Source: Paenibacillus riograndensis SBR5
GTDB lineage: Bacteria; Bacillota; Bacilli; Paenibacillales; Paenibacillaceae
NCBI RefSeq assembly: GCF_000981585.1
Contig: NZ_LN831776.1
Location: 5,253,187 to 5,317,186 of the forward strand
Direction: 5' to 3'
DNA: 64,000 bases
Positions 55,468 through 63,626 of this stretch are shown piece by piece. The translations under genes were made by a program, and so were the position numbers. Under the pieces are notes generated by a model, which was given only the letters and a program-made list of their open reading frames with translations, ran no database searches and had not been told where the DNA came from. Within the stretch, counting starts at the first letter, position 1. The number at the start of each line of letters is the position of its first letter.

Positions 55468-56379
55468 TTAGGATGATTTGTTCGTCCGCGGCCGTTTCGG
55501 CAGCGGGTGCTGATATTTTTTGCCGTAGCCGAAGGCCCCCCGTTCCAGACAGCTTTGGGCCGCAAATGCAGCTGCGCTTGCGAGTGCCTGCCGGCAGGCT
55601 TCTTCCCGGTCATGCGTACTGGTATTCATCAGACCCTGATCTAGCTTGTTCTGACGCAAATAATCAACCAGAAACGCCGCCGCAAATGAATCGCCTGCCC
55701 CCAAAGTGTCAACCGGATCAACATATTGTGAGGCTTGGAACAATCTTAGTTCTCCATCATAGAACCAAGCCCCCCGGCTCCCCAATGTTGCGACTACGCT
55801 GCGGCAGCCCAGCGCATGAACCTTACGGCAGGTCTCCCCCGCCTCTTCATCCGTCATATCACTGCTGCATGAGAGGAAACCGTAGTCCAGGTGAGGGGCG
55901 ATTTGCTCCACATCCCTCCAATTGCTCCAGCTTTTTGAGAAATCATAGGAGATGGCTACACCCAGCTTGTGAACCTTGGACAGTTGCTCATTGAAATAGC
56001 TGTTGTTGCTGGTATGAACAAGATCAAACTGCCTAATATACGACTCGTCCCGGCTGTCAAGAATGATGGGCTTGTCCTTCAGCACCCCGCCCCGGTTGCT
56101 ACCCAGAAAAACCCGGTCCCCGTCTACCAGTTCCACCAGAGCATACCCATTCTCCCCTTGGACATGGCGGCAATGGCTGCGGTCAACTCCGACTTCATCC
56201 AGCGTACCGGCAATATGGCGGGCCACTGCATCATCGCCAAAAACTCCAATATAAGCCGATTCTGCCCCCAGCCGCTTGGCGTAGACGGAGAAGTTAAGGG
56301 CTTGTCCACCGGGGAACATCTCATAGGAATCCAAATAGATATCTCCGACATTGTCTCCTATGCCAATCACTTTCACCAT
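55468..56379 (-). CDS. frlD: PfkB-family kinase, FrlD-like fructosamine 6-kinase
   Basis: 303 residues from the ATG at 56379, with AGAGGGG eight bases upstream; an ATG two codons earlier sits too close. PfkB signatures: an N-terminal GDNVGDIYLDSYEMFPGGQA (substrate and first glycine motif), the FSKSWSNWRDVEQ loop, and VDPVDTLGAGDSFAAAFLVD with the catalytic Asp. The GDN-DIY start and 'YDFSKSW' loop resemble FrlD, which phosphorylates fructoselysine for FrlB. First gene of the cluster, directly behind the promoter at 56449. Confidence 0.82.
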   Translation of the reverse strand: MVKVIGIGDNVGDIYLDSYEMFPGGQALNFSVYAKRLGAESAYIGVFGDDAVARHIAGTLDEVGVDRSHCRHVQGENGYALVELVDGDRVFLGSNRGGVLKDKPIILDSRDESYIRQFDLVHTSNNSYFNEQLSKVHKLGVAISYDFSKSWSNWRDVEQIAPHLDYGFLSCSSDMTDEEAGETCRKVHALGCRSVVATLGSRGAWFYDGELRLFQASQYVDPVDTLGAGDSFAAAFLVDYLRQNKLDQGLMNTSTHDREEACRQALASAAAFAAQSCLERGAFGYGKKYQHPLPKRPRTNKSS

Positions 56380-56448
56380 GCGCATAACCCCTCTTATAAA
56401 AGTATACAAACTAATAATCGCTTATATAAACTTATATGTTTTTTTAAT

Positions 56449-56477
56449 AATCTATTACAAATTTTAAGTGTTGTCAA
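56449..56477 (-). promoter_or_regulatory. Candidate sigma-A promoter of the glycation-type cluster
   Basis: TTGACA (56472-56477), 17 bases, TAGATT (56449-56454) on the minus strand, about 70 bases before the FrlD-like start. The -35 is perfect, the -10 matches four of six. Confidence 0.65.
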
Positions 56478-56501
56478 TTCAAATGTTAGATTATATGGCA
56501 T

Positions 56502-56517
56502 TGATAAAGCGCTATCA
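56502..56517. promoter_or_regulatory. cre-like CcpA site upstream of the cluster promoter
   Basis: TGATAAAGCGCTATCA on the plus strand (TGATAGCGCTTTATCA on the minus) matches the strong cre TGAAAGCGCTTTCA at about 11 of 14 positions. It lies about 25 bases upstream of the -35, where CcpA could either activate or repress. Confidence 0.55.
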
Positions 56518-56656
56518 TTGAGATAAAAATTATTTTTCAGCAGATTTTACGTTTAAAATCAGCCAAATGGCCTTTTTATGTAATTTTTATGTAACTATAA
56601 TGTTATGTTTTCAAGCTGCACTTTTCATATAATTTGCCATGTTTCCGCACAAAAAA

Positions 56657-56693
56657 GGATATCCCCGCCGCAAGCTGCGGCTGTGGATATCCT
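56657..56693 (-). terminator. Terminator of the TetR-family gene
   Basis: GGATATCC (A)CAGCCGCAG/CTTGCGGCG GGGATATCC hairpin; six T residues follow on the minus strand. The rest of 56410-56726 contains the promoter region above and no gene. Confidence 0.88.
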
Positions 56694-56726
56694 TCTTTCC
56701 ATTCATTCAATATACAGTTACCAAGT

Positions 56727-57314
56727 TCATTTGTATGAGGGGGTAAGATAGTTGGCCAGCCCCCGGGAGATGCTTCCGTCCATAATCCGGGCTACCTTTG
56801 CCACAATCCAGGCCGGGTCAGAGTCCGCTCCTGCTTTTAGCCAATGGATCACCTGCCCGAGAATAGCCAATGTATAGAAATCAGCAATCTCTTGCTTGGC
56901 CTGCACGTCCGCCCGTTCCGGTTCCCGCGCATCCAGTTCTTCCACGACCTGAATCACTACCCCGTAGATCACCCCGTACAAAAAGCTCTCCAAGTGCTCC
57001 CGGCCCAGCGAATGGAAGGTATTCAGGCAAATGGTTTTGTTGTTTTGTGTATAATACAGTACGCTCAGGAACCCCTGCTTCCAGCCGGCGCAATTGCGGT
57101 ACTGCTCAAGATCCTCAATGATTTCTGTCTGGTAGACCCAGCCAAGCAGTTCATAAATATCCTGGAAATGATTGTAGAAGGTATGCCGGGTCACCCCGCA
57201 ATCATCCGTAAGCTGCTGAATGGTGATCTTGTGGAGCGGTTTTGTGAGCATCAGCTTTTTGAGTGAGTGTGCTAAGGCGTTTTTCGTGACTTGTGAATAG
57301 GACATCGCTTGCAT
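56727..57314 (-). CDS. TetR/AcrR-family regulator (DhaS-like)
   Basis: 195 residues. The DNA-binding domain has ALAHSLKKLMLTKPLHKITI, QLTDDCGVTRHTFYNHFQDI and a DhaS-like C-terminal domain, which in some members binds dihydroxyacetone. The start is ambiguous: ATG at 57314 is three bases and ATG at 57305 twelve bases from AAGGGGG. No likely target gene is adjacent; it may act elsewhere. Confidence 0.88.
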   Translation of the reverse strand: MQAMSYSQVTKNALAHSLKKLMLTKPLHKITIQQLTDDCGVTRHTFYNHFQDIYELLGWVYQTEIIEDLEQYRNCAGWKQGFLSVLYYTQNNKTICLNTFHSLGREHLESFLYGVIYGVVIQVVEELDAREPERADVQAKQEIADFYTLAILGQVIHWLKAGADSDPAWIVAKVARIMDGSISRGLANYLTPSYK

Positions 57315-57686
57315 CTGCCCCCTTGATGGATAAATGGATGATTATACTATGTAAAAAGTTTACTTCTTTTTCCAATATATGAGCAAAGGGTTGAAAATTC
57401 CCATTCCATTTATGCTGTCTTTCCGGCTAATATAACGATGCTCCTTCACCGGGGGTCAAAAGCCGCCGCGCCGGAGGTCATCCGCACACGTGCTGCACTG
57501 CTCGCAGGAGCAGGTACAGAGACTTCAGGCATTATGGGATGACAAGATCCGGGATCCGGGGCGGGGTGGCAGTGTTCAAGCTGTGAATAGAAGCACAAGA
57601 GTAGCGGACAGACATTCAAGTATGACCTTCAATGAATTCCAATGATATTCGGATGGCCTCAGATATGTAATTCAGGGTATCTAATT
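57315..57686. other. Intergenic stretch with no recognised feature
   Basis: No open frame with a binding site, no clear hairpin with T-run and no match to the repeats seen elsewhere in the window. The first bases carry the TetR gene leader. Confidence 0.5.
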
Positions 57687-57896
57687 CTAATTCATCAAGA
57701 AGTCCAATATATTCATGCCGCTTGCCGTATTGGACTTGTATAATTCAGTATATCCGCATTCCCGGCAGCTGATGGTGATGAATTTTTTATTCTGGACATC
57801 AAAAAGCTTGGCAAAATTGCCGCCGGTTGCCTGAAACTGATCCACGGCATACTCTTTACATCCGCATTTACTGCAAATAAATTGTTTCTTAGCCAT
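57687..57896 (-). CDS. Small zinc-ribbon protein
   Basis: 69 residues with two CxxC pairs, CSKCGCKEY and CRECGYTEL, separated by 33 residues, forming a four-cysteine zinc ribbon. GGAGGAG precedes the ATG. Such proteins often bind nucleic acid, but no role can be read here. The first 35 residues are basic and the C-terminus ends in LDFLMN. Confidence 0.88.
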   Translation of the reverse strand: MAKKQFICSKCGCKEYAVDQFQATGGNFAKLFDVQNKKFITISCRECGYTELYKSNTASGMNILDFLMN

Positions 57897-58327
57897 GGTA
57901 CTCTCTCCTCCAAAAGGTTTCTCTGGTTCATCTTGAGTTGCGTCTGTTACGTATTACATCGGTTAAACCGGGGCGGAAAATAAACTTATCGCGTACATTG
58001 ATGCTTAAGGCGCAGAGCTGTACTTGGATTCGCCCTCGGGTCTAGGCCGTTTTTCATTGACCCGCTGATAAGGTATCCCCATCATACCACCCATAATTTT
58101 CCTTAACCAGCGAACCGGATGAATAAGTAAAAAAGACCCACTTGCAGATGCAAGAAGGGCAGGGCATATATTTATTTTATTCCGAAATGTAACTGGAGTT
58201 CATTGATTTGTATCCGGACATATAAAATGACTCTCGCAGATCAGAATAATAATTATACGTTAAAAATCGTATTTTGTTATGGTAAGCGGCAAAAAACAAT
58301 TTCCAATATTATCCCGGCAGCCGGTAT
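57897..58327. other. Intergenic stretch with no recognised feature
   Basis: About 430 bases without an open frame that has a binding site or without a repeat shared with the rest of the window. It ends in AT-rich sequence next to the convergent sigma-factor gene end. Confidence 0.5.
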
Positions 58328-59914
58328 TTACTGTGTATTTAGCTGGGGGACCAGTTGTTCAGCCTCAGTATCCCACCGCCACGGCACCTCACGCCCTTGC
58401 AGGTGCAGACCTCCATACCACTCGTCTATTCCTTGGACCAGGACGCGGTCCGCCGCCCCTTCCTGGACCTGCTGCCCCAGCGCTGTCGCCGCCACCCTGC
58501 GGTTCAGGAACTCCGGAATCTGCCGGAAATCCGTGTAACCCTCAACACCTTCGATGTGCAGTAGAGGATGCTCCCCTGCCGTGAGCGCACGCAGAACCTT
58601 CCAATATTCGAGATCCCCCATGCCGAGCACATGCAGCGTGTCAGTCACCTGACGGAATAATTCCAGCGGCGTATGTGCCCCGGATGCAAGTGCATCAAAT
58701 GTGGCCTGTTCCACAATCCCGAGGCCATTATGCACCGAAGGCAGACGCATGAGATGCGTCCGGAAGGCTTCACTGGCAAAAGGCAGGCCGGATGCTGCGA
58801 GTTCTGCATTCTTTTGATCCAGTAAATCAGCCATCCGGGTGGGATCAGGAGAAGCATACGCCTGCCACAGCTCACTTCCCAGCTCTATTTCCGGCCGCCC
58901 AATCGTCCGCCAGGTCCCGGATAACGTTCCTAGCTGGGCCGGAGTAAGCTGCCCCAGACCATGGAACCGTTCAATTCCCGGAAACTCCCCGATGCACAGC
59001 AGACTAAGCTTGGTCCGGCCCAGCTTTTGCCCCTTGAACCAATGGAGCAGATAGGCAAGCATACTCTGGTCGAACAGGTCATGCTCAAACCACAGTACGA
59101 CTTCATCGTATTGGGCATATTCACGAAGTTTCCGCTCTTGTTCCTCACAGCTTGTCATATACTCACCAGCCGGAATCCCGAGAGTTGCTTCCAGCACCCG
59201 GGCGCGTTCGGCCCGTTCCCGGGACCCGGAAAGGTCTGCAAATACCGGCCCGGAAGAGTAAATCTCCCTCCACACCAGTACCTCTCCTTGAACAATGCCA
59301 TGCTTCAGCATGTTGCCCACAACATCTCCGTTCACAATATGCAGCATTTTTCCGCCTCCTTCATACAAAAGATTGAACACGGATGCCAGGTCGGCTACCG
59401 GGAGTGTGCCTTTCAGCTTTTGGCGGGCATCGTGAAGCCGCTTCTTGAGTGTCTGCACCGGAGTTCCCAGATATCCGGATATTTCCTGAAGCGAATAGCC
59501 GTAGAAATAAAACAGCTGCACCGGAACTCTGAGCTTGGCGGATAACGCCGCCACTGAGCTTTGCAGCACCTGCTCTGCTTCCTTCCGTTCCAGGATATCC
59601 GCTGCACCCGGCTCATTCTGCAAGCCTTGCAGAGCTTCGTCCAGAGGGAGCAAGGGATGGCGCTTGCGCCGCAGGGTCCGCTGGCATTGCCTCACTACAA
59701 TCGTCCTGAACCAGCCCGGAAACGCGGCCGGCTCGCTCAGCTTTTGCAGATTCAGATAGGCTTCAAGAAACGCCTCCTGAACCGCATCCTCCGCCAGATG
59801 GACATCCTTCAGCATGTCGTATGACACCGCATACGCCATCCCCCGGCAATGCGCCATCAGCTGCGCGAACGCCTCCGCATCCCCCTGCCTCGCCTTCTCC
59901 ACCCACTGCCGCAT
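58328..59914 (-). CDS. ECF-type sigma factor fused to DUF1835-like domain
   Basis: 528 residues. Residues about 1-185 are an ECF sigma factor: sigma-2 region QLMAHCRGMAYAVSYDMLKD and AEDAVQEAFLEAYLNL, sigma-4 region AALSAKLRVPVQLFYFYGYS and EISGYLGTPVQTLKKRLHDA. From residue 190 (MLHIVNGDVVGNMLKHG) a DUF1835/DUF3658-like domain follows, with FEHDLFDQSMLAYLLHW. The junction contains a perfect AAGGAGG seven bases before an in-frame ATG (59347), so the second part may also be made alone (339 residues). No anti-sigma gene is adjacent, so the C-terminal part may control the sigma domain. Confidence 0.88.
   Translation of the reverse strand: MRQWVEKARQGDAEAFAQLMAHCRGMAYAVSYDMLKDVHLAEDAVQEAFLEAYLNLQKLSEPAAFPGWFRTIVVRQCQRTLRRKRHPLLPLDEALQGLQNEPGAADILERKEAEQVLQSSVAALSAKLRVPVQLFYFYGYSLQEISGYLGTPVQTLKKRLHDARQKLKGTLPVADLASVFNLLYEGGGKMLHIVNGDVVGNMLKHGIVQGEVLVWREIYSSGPVFADLSGSRERAERARVLEATLGIPAGEYMTSCEEQERKLREYAQYDEVVLWFEHDLFDQSMLAYLLHWFKGQKLGRTKLSLLCIGEFPGIERFHGLGQLTPAQLGTLSGTWRTIGRPEIELGSELWQAYASPDPTRMADLLDQKNAELAASGLPFASEAFRTHLMRLPSVHNGLGIVEQATFDALASGAHTPLELFRQVTDTLHVLGMGDLEYWKVLRALTAGEHPLLHIEGVEGYTDFRQIPEFLNRRVAATALGQQVQEGAADRVLVQGIDEWYGGLHLQGREVPWRWDTEAEQLVPQLNTQ
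59345..59361 (-). promoter_or_regulatory. Internal ribosome binding site and ATG inside the sigma-factor/DUF1835 gene
   Basis: AAGGAGG (59355-59361), seven bases, ATG (59347-59345), in the same frame as the fused reading frame, exactly where the DUF1835-like domain begins. Confidence 0.75.
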
Positions 59915-60071
59915 ACGCTCGCCTGCCTCTTTTCTCTCATGTTCTTAACCTATAGGTGCCATAATGAGGGGGAAAGGTTACATCTTATACAGCCCCCAGA
60001 GTATTTCATCACATTTATTGAGCCGGTACCCCGGTTCGGTTAACCCGACTTGGTGCAAGCAGGCCAATCAC

Positions 60072-60665
60072 TTATTTACTAAACAACTCAAGTCTATCTA
60101 ACAGAAGAAATTGTAACGAAGACTCATCCACAGCACCGAACTTAATAAAGTTATCACGAGCCTGAGCAAGAGTCATGTGGTTGGGTGAACTATAGTGGCT
60201 TGGGTCTCTACTTCCATCATCTTCCCAAAAGCATACTGGGCAAATATCGTATTCACCCTTTGTTGGAAGGGTCTTAAATTCACAACACGGACAACTATAA
60301 AGTTCTTCCGGCAAACCTTCAACCTCCTGATTAGAATCCAGGATTGCTGACACTAATTTCGATAAATACGTATGCGAAAAACCGAACACATTGGGCAGGC
60401 GCGAGGTGTGCGGGCTGAATGTATGCGAAAAACCGAACACATTGGGCAGGCGCGAGGCGGTAGGGCCAAATGTATGCGAAAAACCGAATACAATGGGCAG
60501 GCGCGAGGTGTGTGGGCCGAATGTATGTGAAAAACCGAACACAATGGGCAATGCGGAGGTGGGCGGGCCAAATGTATGCGAAAAACCGAATACAGGATGA
60601 GACGGCACAATTGTCTCATCGGGTTGGAGTTGCCCGTGGTATAAAGCTGCCAGAATTGATTCCAT
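60072..60665 (-). CDS. CPCC-type cysteine-rich protein with inserted 17-residue repeats
   Basis: 197 residues from the ATG at 60665 (GGAGG six bases upstream). The C-terminal 70 residues are a CPCC domain: YSCPCCEFKTL, YDICPVCFWEDDG and the SPNHMTLAQARDNFIKFGA segment. The first 25 residues (MESILAALYHGQLQPDETIV) resemble the small DUF6809-type family. Between them sit four copies and a half of a 17-residue repeat (VFGFSHTFGPxTSxLPx) that splits the DUF6809-like segment, whose second half resumes at YLSKLVSAILD. The repeat DNA is described separately. Function unknown. Confidence 0.85.
   Translation of the reverse strand: MESILAALYHGQLQPDETIVPSHPVFGFSHTFGPPTSALPIVFGFSHTFGPHTSRLPIVFGFSHTFGPTASRLPNVFGFSHTFSPHTSRLPNVFGFSHTYLSKLVSAILDSNQEVEGLPEELYSCPCCEFKTLPTKGEYDICPVCFWEDDGSRDPSHYSSPNHMTLAQARDNFIKFGAVDESSLQFLLLDRLELFSK
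60370..60593. repeat. Tandem 51-bp repeats inside the CPCC gene
   Basis: Four 51-bp units and a partial fifth, each starting GTATGCGAAAAACCGAA; unit starts near 60421, 60472, 60523 and 60574. 51 is a multiple of three, so the reading frame is kept. Units differ by a few bases. Confidence 0.9.
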
Positions 60666-60805
60666 GTTCATCCTCCCATAAATGTCATCGCATAGCTTGA
60701 ATGAGACTCCTGCACATGGTAGGATATTTATGCAGTCTGCTTATCCAAGCGGTTGCGGGATAGGAAGTAGCGGTGTTCTTCTCGGGATGCTCGCTGCTTC
60801 CTTCT

Positions 60806-60985
60806 TTATTTTTGGAGCTCGTCATACACCTTTTCAATCCCTTTGCGGACAATTGCAGAACGTGACGTATTTAGCTTTTCAGCAGAAGCATCAAGCTTAC
60901 TCATCGTTTCCTCATCGACACGTATCTCAATCGTTTTGCTTTTGGGTTTGTCAGATGGTGGACGCCCCATCTTTTTAGAGGACAT
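60806..60985 (-). CDS. Ribbon-helix-helix (CopG/Arc-like) DNA-binding protein
   Basis: 59 residues from the ATG at 60985 (GAGGTG seven bases upstream). SKTIEIRVDEETMSKLDASA gives the ribbon strand followed by the two helices (AEKLNTSRSAIVRKGIEKVY). Such small proteins often serve as antitoxins, but no toxin frame overlaps it; it appears as a single gene. The perfect inverted repeat directly upstream is probably its own operator. Confidence 0.85.
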   Translation of the reverse strand: MSSKKMGRPPSDKPKSKTIEIRVDEETMSKLDASAEKLNTSRSAIVRKGIEKVYDELQK

Positions 60986-60997
60986 CACTTCACCTCG

Positions 60998-61039
60998 CTT
61001 TTTGTCCTGACAATAATTTATTATTGTCAGGACAAAAAG
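60998..61039. promoter_or_regulatory. Perfect 19-bp inverted repeat upstream of the RHH gene
   Basis: CTTTTTGTCCTGACAATAA and TTATTGTCAGGACAAAAAG are exact complements across a four-base centre, ending 13 bases before the gene start. The motif TTGTC-A-GGAC and the symmetry suit an autoregulatory RHH operator; it could also act as a terminator. Confidence 0.7.
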
Positions 61040-61122
61040 TCAATCTGATTTCCCGCGCCGAACGGTAATTCTTTCTCGGCTGGTTAGGTATTTTTCACGA
61101 GATTTCTATCTCGAACTTACCT

Positions 61123-61647
61123 TTACAGTTCATTTTGTACTTCTTTAATGATAGTATCATGACCATAGACCTTCGTAGGCCGCCCCCATGTGAAGGTGGT
61201 CAGACCGACCTCACGGAAGCCATACTTTTCGTAATAACCGATCTCACCGGTGGTGAGGTAAACAAGCTTGAAGCCAAGCCGCCCGGCCTCCTTTCGCGCG
61301 TGTTCTAAGAGCATTTTGCCGTAAAGGTTGCCCCTTTCATCGGGATGCACTAATAAAGGTGTAATCCATGGGGAGAGGTCTTCGCTCACAACTTCTTCCT
61401 TCGCAAGCGTTCCTTCCCACCCGTACACTCTGCCGGTAACGGCTTCTTTTTCAAGAAGTCCAGTCCAACCGATAACCCTGTTGTCTTTTAGCATTAAATA
61501 TCCCTGTGGAAATGGTTCGGCGCTTGCCAACACTTCCGCTGGATGTAATGATGTAAACTCGTTGAAATGTTCCAAAAGGAATTCACGGCATTCATCCGCC
61601 CATTCGGGGTGTTCGCGCAGGGATAAAATCTGCACCCCGTAATCCAC
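61123..61647 (-). CDS. GNAT-family N-acetyltransferase
   Basis: 174 residues from the GTG at 61647, which has AGGAG seven bases upstream. The acetyl-CoA motif is in ITPLLVHPDERGNLYGKMLL (R-G-N-L-Y-G), followed by YLTTGEIGYYEKYGFREVGL as the last strand and helix. A remnant of another GNAT domain directly precedes it in the same frame. It is the last gene of the methyltransferase/APH group; substrate unknown. Confidence 0.85.
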   Translation of the reverse strand: MDYGVQILSLREHPEWADECREFLLEHFNEFTSLHPAEVLASAEPFPQGYLMLKDNRVIGWTGLLEKEAVTGRVYGWEGTLAKEEVVSEDLSPWITPLLVHPDERGNLYGKMLLEHARKEAGRLGFKLVYLTTGEIGYYEKYGFREVGLTTFTWGRPTKVYGHDTIIKEVQNEL

Positions 61648-61731
61648 TATATAGCTCCTGCAAAATTCTTTATCGGTTTCGGAATAGACGAAAAAACCAA
61701 ACCTTTCGTACAATCGGATTGCCGCAGCCAA
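61648..61731 (-). pseudogene. Remnant of a second GNAT acetyltransferase
   Basis: This stretch reads AAAIRLYERFGFFVYSETDK and FCRSYIV in the frame of the downstream gene. The 'RLYERFGF' motif is the C-terminal strand-helix of a GNAT domain, but the upstream 100 residues of such a domain are absent. It is a fragment, not a start of the gene at 61647. Confidence 0.65.
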
Positions 61732-61750
61732 TCAAGCTCAATCGTTATAT

Positions 61751-62575
61751 TCATTCCGCACCTTTTTCCATTATGAAACACAGCGTATCCGCTTCGCCAG
61801 TGTACGGGCTTCCGCACACATCGTCAAATACGCCTTTTACCGTAAACCCAAATGGGGATACCTCTTCGGTCAGCTTTTGAACGGTATAGGCGGTGTCCCA
61901 TATCAAATACTCTTTAAGCCCGTCTTTGCCGAATATCACATATTTATTGACGGCGACCGTATTGTTTTCATAGAGATACGTCGCTTCAAGGCATATATGC
62001 GGTTCGGCACTCCAAAAGCCGCCGTTTGTACATAATGCCCAAGAGGTTGAGCTTTTCTTGTTCTCAAACTGCTTCTCAGTGAAAACATCCAATATAAACA
62101 ACCCGCCTGGTTTAAGAGCTTTATGGACCTTTTCCACAAGCGTTTTCCGCTCATCGGGCGTTAGCGCGGCATAGTCACCGTAAATCAGCGTAACAGCGTT
62201 ATACATTGCGGTATACTCAATGTCCAGGTAGTTCTTATATATATATTCGGTTTTTGCGTCTTGACTTTTTGCATACGCGATAGAGCGTTTTGAAAAATCA
62301 ACACCGGTTACGTCATACCACATACCCGAAAGTCTTTTTGCGTAAAGCCCCGGCCCGCAACCGAGGTCAAGGATTTTTCCATTTGCCGGGATGACGCCGG
62401 AGAGCCATTTCACGGAGCGGTTTATATAACTCTGTTTACGGCTGGCTGCGTCCCAATCGGGATTCAAGTGGGCTTCAAGCATCCCCTTTGAGATATGCTC
62501 GTCATCCCAAAAAGGTTCGTGGCTTCGCTGCCAAAGCGCGGGTTTTTGTAATAAGTGAAACCATTTATCCATCAT
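61751..62575 (-). CDS. Class I SAM-dependent methyltransferase
   Basis: 274 residues. SAM-binding motif I is NGKILDLGCGPGLYAKRLSG, followed by VTGVDFSKRSIAYAK and LIYGDYAALTPDERK (motifs II/III). Its ATG overlaps the stop of the APH-like gene by four bases, so the two are translationally coupled. Substrate unknown; pairing with a kinase and an acetyltransferase suggests modification of an aminoglycoside-like small molecule, by inference only. Confidence 0.9.
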   Translation of the reverse strand: MMDKWFHLLQKPALWQRSHEPFWDDEHISKGMLEAHLNPDWDAASRKQSYINRSVKWLSGVIPANGKILDLGCGPGLYAKRLSGMWYDVTGVDFSKRSIAYAKSQDAKTEYIYKNYLDIEYTAMYNAVTLIYGDYAALTPDERKTLVEKVHKALKPGGLFILDVFTEKQFENKKSSTSWALCTNGGFWSAEPHICLEATYLYENNTVAVNKYVIFGKDGLKEYLIWDTAYTVQKLTEEVSPFGFTVKGVFDDVCGSPYTGEADTLCFIMEKGAE

Positions 62576-63603
62576 TGATCATTTCTCATCTCATAGATTT
62601 TTTGCAGGGTATGAATGTGCAGCGTTCTCTGATTATCCGTTTCTTGGAGTTTGTCTCCAGACCCTGCGTTCATATACCACTCTACAAGCCTGTACCCGAA
62701 CATAAGCAGAATCATCTCATAAACGCAGTTATCCGTTATGTGTGAAATATCCGCAGATTCCGAAAAGCCCTTGTAATACGCCGGGATACATCTGCGGTAG
62801 TATTCAACCATGTGTTCAATATCGGCTTCGTCCGCGATAAGACTTGCCAAATCTTCACCTAAATAGCCCCACCCGGCGGTATCCCAGTCGATGAGTATGG
62901 TTTTACCGTCTGAATAGAATAGGTTTGCTACCCAAAAATCCCTGTGGCACAGCACGATGGGCAGCTTTTCAATACGGTTGAATATTTCGTCTGCGCTTTC
63001 ATCAATGTCGATGAGCATTTTACATAAGTGTTTCGGGATTTCGCAATCGTCTGAGCGTATATAATCGTACACTCTTTTCCATGACCGGTAATGAAGATAG
63101 AAGTTCTTCATATACTCCACTTTGCTCAGGTTGGTCAAATTCTGTAAAAAAGCCGGCTGTTCGGCATATACCTTGCCTTGAAACCGTCCTAATTCCTCGG
63201 CTGCACGTTCATACATATCGCCGGTTAAGTCTAAACCCGATATGCCGTCGATATATTCCATCCATATCTGCGTTTCGTTTTCTTCTTCGTTCATTTCGGC
63301 GTGATAACATTCAGGCCATCGGAATGATTCAGACAACAGAGCGCCGAAATCGGATTTATAAAAATCATATTCCCTGCGCCATGAATCGGGATCGCTGAAG
63401 CGTTCCCATTTCTTCTGCGTTTTTGAAACGATTGTATAGGGTAATTTCCCGCCGTCAGCGGTTTCGGCATAGCCCGTTACAAGCTGTACATCACCCAGTG
63501 TACCACCATGTAATGGTTTGGTTTGAAAATCGGCGCAGATTATTTTTGTACCGAGTATTTTGCTTAAAACCTGCGTCAGAGTTTCGGCTTTTATTTCGCT
63601 CAT
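62572..63603 (-). CDS. APH-like (aminoglycoside phosphotransferase-family) small-molecule kinase
   Basis: 343 residues from the ATG at 63603 (GGAGG eight bases upstream). The Brenner-type catalytic loop is VLCHRDFWVANLFYSD, followed by ILIDWDTAGWGYLGEDLASL with the Asp for metal binding. Ecological role may be antibiotic or choline/ethanolamine-like phosphorylation. The leader upstream (63604-63794) has a stable hairpin that may regulate it. Downstream coupled to the methyltransferase. Confidence 0.88.
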   Translation of the reverse strand: MSEIKAETLTQVLSKILGTKIICADFQTKPLHGGTLGDVQLVTGYAETADGGKLPYTIVSKTQKKWERFSDPDSWRREYDFYKSDFGALLSESFRWPECYHAEMNEEENETQIWMEYIDGISGLDLTGDMYERAAEELGRFQGKVYAEQPAFLQNLTNLSKVEYMKNFYLHYRSWKRVYDYIRSDDCEIPKHLCKMLIDIDESADEIFNRIEKLPIVLCHRDFWVANLFYSDGKTILIDWDTAGWGYLGEDLASLIADEADIEHMVEYYRRCIPAYYKGFSESADISHITDNCVYEMILLMFGYRLVEWYMNAGSGDKLQETDNQRTLHIHTLQKIYEMRNDQ

Positions 63604-63626
63604 TATGAAGTCCTCCAATCTAAATA

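Noticed and set aside
60353..60700. Frames in other phases of the 51-bp repeats
   Set aside because: Low-complexity by-products of the tandem repeat; only the frame with the CPCC domain has a binding site and a recognisable domain.
60998..61039. Toxin-antitoxin pair at the RHH gene
   Set aside because: No partner frame overlaps or adjoins the gene with a toxin-like motif.
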